Assembly: GCA_017626655.1 (NCBI GenBank)
Contig: JAGAIH010000150.1
Coordinates: 1 to 14,319, forward strand
Direction of reading: 5' to 3'
DNA from: Clostridia bacterium
GTDB lineage: Bacteria > Bacillota_A > Clostridia > Oscillospirales > CAG-272
Length of the DNA stretch: 14,319 nt
The position numbers were made by a program, and so were the translations under genes. The notes beneath the pieces were generated by a model, which saw only the letters and a program-made list of their open reading frames with translations, was not told where the DNA came from and ran no database searches. Positions 7,944 to 12,649 of the stretch are shown piece by piece (the stretch's first letter is position 1; each line of letters starts with the position of its first letter).

Positions 7944-8765
7944 ATGCCCGCTCTGATCGTCATAGGGTGCATCATTCTGTTCTTCGTGGTGCTGTTCACG
8001 GTACACATCAACGTGCGCATCGCCATGAACGACGATATGACCCTGGTTCTGAAGGTCTTCGGCATCCCCATCAAGATCCTTCCCAAGAAGCCCAAGACCT
8101 ACAACCCGAAGGATTATACCTTAAAGAAGATCCGCAAGCGTGACGCCAAAGCCGCCGAGAAGGCCGCCAAGGCCGCTGAAAAGAAGAAGAAAAAGAAGGC
8201 CGAGAAGGAGCAGAAGAAGGCCGAGAAGGCCGCCGAGGAGGCCAAGCTCACCAAGGAGGAAAAGCAGGCCATCAAGGACAAGAAGAAGGCCTCCCGTCCT
8301 CCCATCACCGAGCTGATCCCCCTGGCTCTGAACGTGGCCAAGCTCTTTTTCTCCCGCTTCTTCGGGAAGATCCACATCCGCGTCATCAAGCTGAACGTCC
8401 GCATCGGCGCCGCCGACGCCATGACCGCCGCCGTGATCTACGGCGTGGCCGACCAGGCGGTGCAGTACACCATGGAGTTTCTCCGCAAGTTCTGCCGCGT
8501 GGACAAGTACAGCAAGTCCGACATCCGCATCGAGCCTGATTTCCTCATTGAGGATATCGCGTTCGCCTTTGACCTCAATATCCGCGTGACCCTGGGCGGC
8601 GTCCTGGGCGCTGTCTTCAAGGCGGGCTGGAAGTTCCTGGTGGGCTTCATCAAGATCAAGCCCGATCCCAACCACCCGAAGCCCTCGGCCAAGCCTCCCA
8701 AGGCTCCCAAGCCCCCCAAGGCCGACCCCGTCCCCAAGCCCGACGCGCCCGAGCCTCGGTCCTGA
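7944..8765 (+). CDS. DUF2953 membrane-anchored protein with Lys/Ala/Glu insert
   Basis: A 273-residue protein of unknown function that resembles the DUF2953 family often found beside ytfJ in sporulating Bacillota. Residues about 3-22 are one hydrophobic membrane segment. A short beta-rich part follows (VRIAMNDDMTLVLKVFGIPIKILP). Residues about 62-120 are a highly charged Lys/Ala/Glu run, with a stretch of six lysines, probably a long helix or coiled coil. The C-terminal domain has the family pattern GAADAMTAAVIYGV, then DIRIEPDF. The last 35 residues are a Pro/Lys-rich disordered tail of repeated PKxPK units. The ATG follows the scpB stop with no gap; GGAGG is at 7931-7935 within scpB. The charged insert and tail may contact nucleic acid or wall polymers (inference). 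Confidence 0.75.
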   Translation: MPALIVIGCIILFFVVLFTVHINVRIAMNDDMTLVLKVFGIPIKILPKKPKTYNPKDYTLKKIRKRDAKAAEKAAKAAEKKKKKKAEKEQKKAEKAAEEAKLTKEEKQAIKDKKKASRPPITELIPLALNVAKLFFSRFFGKIHIRVIKLNVRIGAADAMTAAVIYGVADQAVQYTMEFLRKFCRVDKYSKSDIRIEPDFLIEDIAFAFDLNIRVTLGGVLGAVFKAGWKFLVGFIKIKPDPNHPKPSAKPPKAPKPPKADPVPKPDAPEPRS

Positions 8766-8779
8766 TCCCCCCTGTTCCC

Positions 8780-8793
8780 TATTTTTAAAAATA
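8780..8793. promoter_or_regulatory. AT-rich 14-base palindrome upstream of ytfJ
   Basis: TATTTTTAAAAATA is a perfect palindrome in the only AT-rich stretch between the DUF2953 gene and ytfJ. A -10-like TAAAAT (8792-8797) overlaps its end, but no -35 box for sigma-A and no clear sigma-F or sigma-G site is seen. An internal promoter for ytfJ is plausible, since its Bacillus relative is a sporulation gene, but weakly supported. Confidence 0.3.
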
Positions 8794-8823
8794 AAATACG
8801 CAAATAAGAAAGGAAACACCACC

Positions 8824-9237
8824 ATGTCCAACGAAACCAAGCTGCAAGACGTAATCCAGACCTCCCTGCAAAACATCAAGACCCTGATCGACACCAACAC
8901 CATCATCGGTACCCCCATCACCCACCCCTCGGGCACCGTCATCATCCCCGTCTCCAAGGTCGCTATGGCCTACGCCACCGGCGGTCTGGACTACGTGGGT
9001 AAGACCGACCCCAACGCCAAGCCCGTGAACTTCGGCGCAGGCGGCGGCACCGGTCTGACCCTCCAGCCCATCGGCTTCCTGGTCATCAACGCCGCCGGTG
9101 AGGTGGAGATGCTCAACGTGGGCGTCAAGAACCCCTCCGATCCCATCGAGCAGATCGCCGATATCATCGAGCGCTCTCCCGAGATCATCGCCCGCGTCAA
9201 GGCTCTGCTGGGCAAAGATAAGCCCGCCGAAGAGTGA
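8824..9237 (+). CDS. ytfJ: YtfJ/GerW family sporulation protein
   Basis: A 137-residue protein matching the YtfJ (GerW) family. The N-terminal amphipathic helix LQDVIQTSLQNIKTLIDTN is followed by the strand-rich core with IGTPITHPSGTVIIPVSKV, a glycine loop GAGGGTG (71-77) and QPIGFLVI. It ends in a charged helix. In Bacillus the family is made in the forespore and is needed for proper germination, where it influences a cortex-lytic enzyme; this is family knowledge, not visible here. The AAAGGA site is about 10 bases before the ATG. It lies between the DUF2953 gene and the D,D-carboxypeptidase, the usual clostridial order. No signal peptide is present. Confidence 0.9.
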   Translation: MSNETKLQDVIQTSLQNIKTLIDTNTIIGTPITHPSGTVIIPVSKVAMAYATGGLDYVGKTDPNAKPVNFGAGGGTGLTLQPIGFLVINAAGEVEMLNVGVKNPSDPIEQIADIIERSPEIIARVKALLGKDKPAEE

Positions 9238-9251
9238 TTCCCATACATGAA

Positions 9252-9274
9252 CCTGTCCGCTTTTGACGGACGGG
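9252..9274 (+). terminator. Small hairpin behind ytfJ
   Basis: CCTGTCCG (9252-9259) pairs with CGGACGGG (9267-9274), eight pairs with one T-G wobble around a 7-base loop. No T tract follows, so termination would be partial at best. Confidence 0.35.
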
Positions 9275-9276
9275 TG

Positions 9277-9306
9277 TCATAAAGCTTCCCGTCCCGCCGT
9301 ATAGTA
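9277..9306 (+). promoter_or_regulatory. Forespore sigma-G-like promoter for the carboxypeptidase gene
   Basis: TCATA (9277-9281) and TATAGTA (9300-9306) are spaced by exactly 18 bases. Against the sigma-G pattern GMATR-N18-CATNMTA they match 4 of 5 and, counting the free position, 5 of 7. TATAGT is also a 5/6 sigma-A -10 box, but no -35 box fits it. Sporulation D,D-carboxypeptidases in Bacillus are under sporulation sigma factors, so the match is plausible though not strong. Confidence 0.35.
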
Positions 9307-9339
9307 TGAATGATACTGCTTGTACTACGGAGGGACGGG
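9288..9339 (+). promoter_or_regulatory. Hairpin that buries the ribosome site of the carboxypeptidase gene
   Basis: CCCGTCCC (9288-9295) is an exact inverted copy of GGGACGGG (9332-9339). After one mismatch, CCGTA (9297-9301) pairs with TACGG (9326-9330). After a two-base bulge, GTA (9304-9306) pairs with TAC (9323-9325). The loop is 16 bases. The Shine-Dalgarno GGAGGG (9329-9334) lies wholly in the 3' arm and the hairpin ends two bases before the ATG. Confidence 0.5.
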
Positions 9340-9340
9340 A

Positions 9341-10621
9341 ATGTTCGTATACCATACTGCGCTTCATACAAGGCTCCTGCGGGCGGCGGCGGTCACTCTG
9401 ACCACGGTGCTCTTGTTTTTGGCGGCCGCGGGGGCTTCGGCCTCGGGATCGGCTGACGGTCCCGCTCTGTGGAGCAGGCCTGCTTTGTCCTGGTCGACCG
9501 CTCAAAGCGGTGAGACCGTCATCCCCGCGGGGGATGCTTCCCTGCCCGTGGCCTTCACGGGAGTCAACGCACGTGCCGCCGTTCTTTTGGAGGCGGGATC
9601 CGGGGAGGTGGTCTTCGGACAGAACGAGGACGCCCGCTTGCCCATGGCCTCCACCACCAAGATCATGACCGCGCTGGTGGCGCTGGAGGCTCTGCCCCTG
9701 GATACCCCTGTCAAGATCACTGCCGAATCGGTTGGCGTGGAGGGGTCCTCCGTCTACTTGGTGGAGGGGGAGGTGCTGACCCTGGAGCAGCTGCTCTACG
9801 CTCTGCTTCTGGAATCCGCCAACGACGCCGCCTCGGCCATCGCGGTGGCGGTCTCGGGGAGTGTGGAGAGTTTTGCCGAGCGCATGAACCGAAAGGCCGC
9901 CGAGCTGGGGCTGACCGATACCCACTTCGTCAATCCCCACGGCTTGGACGCCGAGGGGCATTACACCACGGCTTACGAGCTGGCGGTGATCGCGCGGGCG
10001 GCTCTGGAGAACGAGACCTTCCGCCGGATCTGCTCCACCGAGCGCAAGACCATCCCTCTGCATGGGACAGAGGGGGTGCGTCTGCTCCTGAACCACAACA
10101 AGCTCCTGGACAGCTACGAGGGCTGTATCGGGGTCAAGACGGGGTTCACCAAAAAGACGGGGCGCTGTCTGGTCTCCGCCGCCGAGCGGGACGGAGTGAC
10201 CCTCATCGCCGTCACCCTGGGCGCCCCCGACGATTGGCGGGATCACACCGCCATGCTGGACTACGGCTTCGGGCTGTATAAGACCGTCCCCCTCTGCGAG
10301 GCGGGCTTCTTCTCGGCCCCCCTGTGGCTGATCTCGGGGACCCAAGAGTACGTTATGGCGGAGAACACCGACGTCCTCGCCGTGACACTGCGGCGGGATC
10401 ACGGCCCCATCCGCTGTGTGGTGGAGCTTCCCCGCTTTGAGTTCGCCCCCGTACAGGCGGGGCAGACCGTGGGCCAACTGCGCTTCTTCGAGGTGGCGCG
10501 GGACGGCACGAAGCGGGAGCTGGGGGCTGTACCGCTGAAGGCGTCCTACGGTGTGGAGGCGGTCACCTACCCGCAGAGCATCCGGGAGCGGTTGCTTGCT
10601 CTCTTCTCAAAAAAGAATTGA
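9341..10621 (+). CDS. D-alanyl-D-alanine carboxypeptidase (S11 family, DacF/DacB-like)
   Basis: A secreted low-molecular-weight penicillin-binding protein of 426 residues that trims the terminal D-Ala from peptidoglycan stem peptides. The N-terminus is a signal peptide: RLLR, then a hydrophobic stretch to about residue 32 with an AAAGASA-like cleavage region. The S11 catalytic motifs are all present: S104-T-T-K107 in ARLPMASTTKIMTA, S159-A-N161 in LESANDAA, and K266-T-G268 in IGVKTGFTKKTG. A C-terminal beta domain (about 310-400) follows. The tail RERLLALF is amphipathic and may bind the membrane. The start is the ATG with GGAGGG 6 bases upstream; the earlier in-frame ATG at 9320 lies inside the leader hairpin. 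Its place after scpAB and ytfJ suggests a role in spore cortex or septum peptidoglycan (inference). Confidence 0.95.
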   Translation: MFVYHTALHTRLLRAAAVTLTTVLLFLAAAGASASGSADGPALWSRPALSWSTAQSGETVIPAGDASLPVAFTGVNARAAVLLEAGSGEVVFGQNEDARLPMASTTKIMTALVALEALPLDTPVKITAESVGVEGSSVYLVEGEVLTLEQLLYALLLESANDAASAIAVAVSGSVESFAERMNRKAAELGLTDTHFVNPHGLDAEGHYTTAYELAVIARAALENETFRRICSTERKTIPLHGTEGVRLLLNHNKLLDSYEGCIGVKTGFTKKTGRCLVSAAERDGVTLIAVTLGAPDDWRDHTAMLDYGFGLYKTVPLCEAGFFSAPLWLISGTQEYVMAENTDVLAVTLRRDHGPIRCVVELPRFEFAPVQAGQTVGQLRFFEVARDGTKRELGAVPLKASYGVEAVTYPQSIRERLLALFSKKN

Positions 10622-10641
10622 CACAAAAAGGAAATTTTGCT

Positions 10642-11367
10642 ATGGAACCCATCCGCATATCCAAGTATTTCACCGATTGCGGGGTCATGTCCCGACGCGC
10701 CGCCGATGCCGCCGTGGAGCGGGGGGAGGTCAAGGTCAACGGGGTCACCGCCGTCCTGGGGCAGAAGGTGGATCCCGATACCGACACCGTGACCTGGAAG
10801 GGCAAAAAGATCGTCTTGCCCGCCAAGCCCGCCAAGACGGTGATCATGCTCAACAAGCCCCGCGGGTATCTCACCACCCTGTCGGACGACAAGGGGCGGC
10901 ACACCGTGGCCGAGCTGGTGGCCGACGCGGGGGTGCGGCTGTACCCCGTGGGGCGGTTGGATATGGATTCCGACGGTCTGCTCCTCTTGACCAACGACGG
11001 CGATCTGGCCAACAAGCTCGCCCACCCCTCCCATGAGGTGAAGAAGGTCTATCTGGCCTACGTGGAGGGCGCCGTCACCGCCGAGCAGATGACGGGCATG
11101 ACCCATCCCATTGAGATCGACGGTAAGATGACCTCCCCCGCCGAGGTGCGGAAGGCCGCCTTCAACGGGTTCGAGACCGCCCTGGAGGTCACCATCCACG
11201 ACGGCCGCAACCGCCAGGTCCGTCGGCTCTGCGAGCGAGAGGGCCTGTACGTCCGCAAGCTGACCCGGGTGGCCGAGGGCCCTCTGCTCCTGGGGGATCT
11301 GGACGAGGGCAAGTGGCGCCGGCTCACCGCCGCGGAGCTCCGCAAGCTCAAGGGAAGCCACAACTGA
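10642..11367 (+). CDS. rluB: 23S rRNA pseudouridine synthase (RsuA/RluB family)
   Basis: A 241-residue cytoplasmic enzyme that isomerises a specific uridine to pseudouridine, probably in 23S rRNA. Residues 1 to about 60 are an S4 RNA-binding domain (RISKYFTDCGVMSRRAADA, then GEVKVNG). The catalytic domain has NKPRGYLTT and GRLDMDSDGLLLLTNDG with the nucleophile D107. It ends with the family pattern HDGRNRQVRRLCE and LTRVAEGPLLLGDL. The order scpAB...dac...rluB parallels Bacillus subtilis. The start is the ATG with AAGGAAA at 10628-10634; a TTG 24 bases upstream in frame, overlapping the end of the carboxypeptidase gene, is less likely. The family distinguishes RluB, RluE, RluF and RsuA poorly by eye; context favours RluB. 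Confidence 0.93.
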   Translation: MEPIRISKYFTDCGVMSRRAADAAVERGEVKVNGVTAVLGQKVDPDTDTVTWKGKKIVLPAKPAKTVIMLNKPRGYLTTLSDDKGRHTVAELVADAGVRLYPVGRLDMDSDGLLLLTNDGDLANKLAHPSHEVKKVYLAYVEGAVTAEQMTGMTHPIEIDGKMTSPAEVRKAAFNGFETALEVTIHDGRNRQVRRLCEREGLYVRKLTRVAEGPLLLGDLDEGKWRRLTAAELRKLKGSHN

Positions 11368-11388
11368 CACCGAGAAAGGAATTTCATC

Positions 11389-11811
11389 ATGCTGGAAGTA
11401 TTACCCATTCAGACCAAGACCGAGCAGGCGGAGATCTGCGCCCGCGCGGGGGTGGTCTTCAAGGAAAACGATATGGCGTACCGCGCTTTGGTGGACGGGG
11501 AGCTGACCGCCGTTTGCCAGTTCTGCATGGACGCCGAGGGGGGCCACATTCACGACCTGGCCATGGTCAAGGACCGCCCCTTTACTGACCGCGACCGCAT
11601 CGAGTCCCTCTTCGTCATGGGCCGCGCCGCCATGAATTTCATCGACCTCTGCGGGGTCCACAAGGCCTACTTTGAGGATGAGAGCTTCGAGGGCGAGGGC
11701 ATGATCAAGTCCATCGGCTTTACGAGGCTGGAGGACGGGCGGTGGTTCGTGGATCTCACCGACTTCTTCGTGGAGCCCTGCCAGCACGGGCATGGGCTGA
11801 AGAAGGAATAA
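11389..11811 (+). CDS. Small GNAT-like protein of unknown substrate
   Basis: A 140-residue soluble protein, 21 bases after rluB with a GAAAGGA site (11374-11380), so it is the last gene of the plus-strand run. The pattern of a beta strand with small residues (YRALVDGELTAVCQF), a strand ending in HIHDLAMV, then a long helix (RIESLFVMGRAAMNFIDLCGV) and a terminal IGFTRLEDGRW strand fits a compact GCN5-related N-acetyltransferase fold. The usual acetyl-CoA loop R/QxxGxG/A is not clear; the nearest segment is DRDRIESLFVMGRAA. Two or three Cys residues (42nd-44th region CQFCMD, and EPCQHGHG near the end) could be incidental or bind metal. I cannot name a substrate. A long hairpin follows the stop. 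Confidence 0.6.
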   Translation: MLEVLPIQTKTEQAEICARAGVVFKENDMAYRALVDGELTAVCQFCMDAEGGHIHDLAMVKDRPFTDRDRIESLFVMGRAAMNFIDLCGVHKAYFEDESFEGEGMIKSIGFTRLEDGRWFVDLTDFFVEPCQHGHGLKKE

Positions 11812-11848
11812 CCCGCTCAAAACAAAAGAACACACCCATCTCATTTCA

Positions 11849-11922
11849 CAATACCAATACGCTAAGAAAAGCAACCGAGCCTCTTTCAAAACTCGGTTGC
11901 TTTTCTTAGCTTAATGGTATTG
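11849..11922. terminator. Long inverted repeat between convergent genes, probably a bidirectional terminator
   Basis: Arms 11849-11879 and 11892-11922 are 31 bases each and match at 29 positions. The inner 19 (11861-11879 with 11892-11910) are a perfect duplex, the outer eight (CAATACCA and TGGTATTG) are also perfect, and two mismatches lie between. The loop is 12 bases. It lies 38 bases after the GNAT-like gene and 30 bases after the end of the convergent RyR gene. A-rich and T-rich runs are inside the arms rather than a clean T tract after them. The length exceeds what termination needs. Confidence 0.65.
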
Positions 11923-11951
11923 GGCATCGAGGGGCCTTCCCGTTTTTTCGG

Positions 11952-12233
11952 TCATTCCTTTTTGATGGTGTAGCCCAGGCTGATGATGAGCTTGAGGGTC
12001 TCCATGGAGGTGTTGCGATCGTATTCCTTTTCGATTTCGGGAAGATCCTCATAGGGGATCAGGCATGGATGGGTCTTTTGGACATCGTCGCGTTTTTCTC
12101 CGTAGGTCCAGCCATCGCGGATACGGCCTTCGGACCAGACCTCATGGGTATTCCTAGCGATCAGCTCGCCCAGCTCGCGGATGTCATCGGGCAGCTCGAC
12201 CGAGGAGGTGTCAATAGGCTGAGGCTTGTACAT
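11952..12233 (-). CDS. Stand-alone RyR (ryanodine receptor repeat) domain protein
   Basis: A 93-residue protein that is nearly all one RyR domain, the repeat first known from the cytoplasmic part of animal ryanodine receptor calcium channels and also found alone in bacteria and phages. Conserved marks are PIDTS (6-10), LP (14-15), ARNTHEVW (26-33), GWTYG (41-45), RDD (48-50), HPCL (55-58), LPEIEKEYDR (64-73) and ETLKLIISLGY (78-88). No signal peptide or membrane segment is visible, so it is presumably cytoplasmic. Bacterial solo RyR proteins have no established function; the conserved Trp, Tyr and Arg residues suggest a small-ligand or peptide pocket (inference). The ATG has AAAGGAG six bases upstream. 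It has its own strong promoter and a long leader and is not in an operon. Convergent with the GNAT-like gene, divergent from the lipoprotein gene. Confidence 0.92.
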   Translation of the reverse strand: MYKPQPIDTSSVELPDDIRELGELIARNTHEVWSEGRIRDGWTYGEKRDDVQKTHPCLIPYEDLPEIEKEYDRNTSMETLKLIISLGYTIKKE

Positions 12234-12366
12234 GGGGTACTCCTTTCATGGGGTCCTCCAGAAACGGAGGATAGCATAGGTCATTCTATTCCGCCCTTGG
12301 GCGGATTATGCACGGTCTTTCGGTGCAAACGTAGCCCTGTTTTCGGTATGCGCCGCCAGGGGTCGA
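12234..12366 (-). promoter_or_regulatory. Long, potentially structured 5' leader of the RyR gene
   Basis: If transcription starts about 7 bases past the -10 box, the leader is roughly 130 bases. On the RNA strand CCCU (12361-12358) can pair with AGGG (12338-12335). GGCGG (12357-12353), lying in that loop, can pair with CCGCC (12304-12300), which would be a pseudoknot. The same CCGCCC (12304-12299) can instead form a hairpin with GGGCGG (12296-12291). GCAC (12326-12323) pairs with GUGC (12313-12310). UCCUCC (12271-12266) pairs perfectly with GGAGGA (12259-12254) just before the ribosome site. I could not match it to a riboswitch class I know. It may be a new regulatory RNA or chance pairing. 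Confidence 0.4.
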
Positions 12367-12367
12367 T

Positions 12368-12401
12368 GTGGTATTATACCACAAAACCGTTGATTTGTCA
12401 A
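12368..12401 (-). promoter_or_regulatory. Perfect sigma-A promoter with a palindromic operator over the -10 box (RyR gene)
   Basis: On the minus strand TTGACA (12401-12396) and TATAAT (12378-12373) are both perfect and 17 bases apart. The 15-base perfect palindrome GTGGTATTATACCAC (12368-12382) is centred on the -10 box, a typical place for a repressor site. No regulator gene is in the window. Confidence 0.85.
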
Positions 12402-12472
12402 TGAGCGCCCGAAAGAAAAAAACACGTTCCCAAGCATTCGGTGACAGTCCCGACATTTCTTCCCCCCAAAAG

Positions 12473-12535
12473 CGTAAATTCTCAAAGTAAACGCGACTCT
12501 AAATTGCACTGTTGCATTTACTTTGAGAATTTACG
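12473..12535. repeat. Perfect 19-bp inverted repeat between two divergent promoters
   Basis: Arm 12473-12491 (CGTAAATTCTCAAAGTAAA) is an exact inverted copy of 12517-12535, with a 25-base spacer that itself holds a TGCA-CTGT-TGCA mini-stem. It lies midway between the RyR promoter and the lipoprotein promoter. No T tract follows on either strand, so it is not a typical terminator. I see no clear target-site duplication and no transposase. Confidence 0.75.
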
Positions 12536-12571
12536 TGAAGAAGGAATAGGTTGTTTACAAGCGTTCTCCCC

Positions 12572-12600
12572 TTGACAAAAACAGAATGATATGGTATAAT
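12572..12600 (+). promoter_or_regulatory. Perfect sigma-A promoter of the lipoprotein gene
   Basis: TTGACA (12572-12577) and TATAAT (12595-12600) are both perfect with a 17-base spacer. A start near 12607 would leave a leader of about 43 bases before the ATG at 12650. The -10 region shares TGGTATAAT with the divergent RyR promoter. Confidence 0.85.
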
Positions 12601-12634
12601 GGCATCATCGAATTTGTCGGTAATGCCATTTTTT
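12598..12634 (+). promoter_or_regulatory. Inverted repeat plus T run overlapping the lipoprotein -10 box
   Basis: AATGGCAT (12598-12605) is an exact inverted copy of ATGCCATT (12623-12630), with a 17-base spacer and six T residues at 12629-12634. Because the left arm overlaps the -10 box, RNA started from this promoter would lack it. The site is either an operator around the start site, or a terminator that blocks read-through from upstream while leaving the promoter's own transcripts intact. Confidence 0.45.
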
Positions 12635-12649
12635 GAAAGGAATCAGAAC

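Noticed and set aside
8776..8800. Sigma-A promoter before ytfJ
   Set aside because: A TAAAAT is present but nothing resembling a -35 box lies at 16-18 bases, so only an AT-rich palindrome is reported.
12234..12366. Cyclic di-GMP-I (GEMM) riboswitch in the RyR leader
   Set aside because: CAGGGC followed by a GAAA loop looks similar at first, but the rest of the conserved core (the GGGACGCAAAGCC part and the second stem) is missing.
12306..12509. 67-codon minus-strand open frame
   Set aside because: It runs through the RyR promoter, the operator palindrome and half of the 19-bp inverted repeat, and has no ribosome site.
12473..12535. Integron attC site or insertion-sequence end
   Set aside because: No core GTTRRRY/RYYYAAC ends, no transposase or integrase gene and no evident target duplication nearby.
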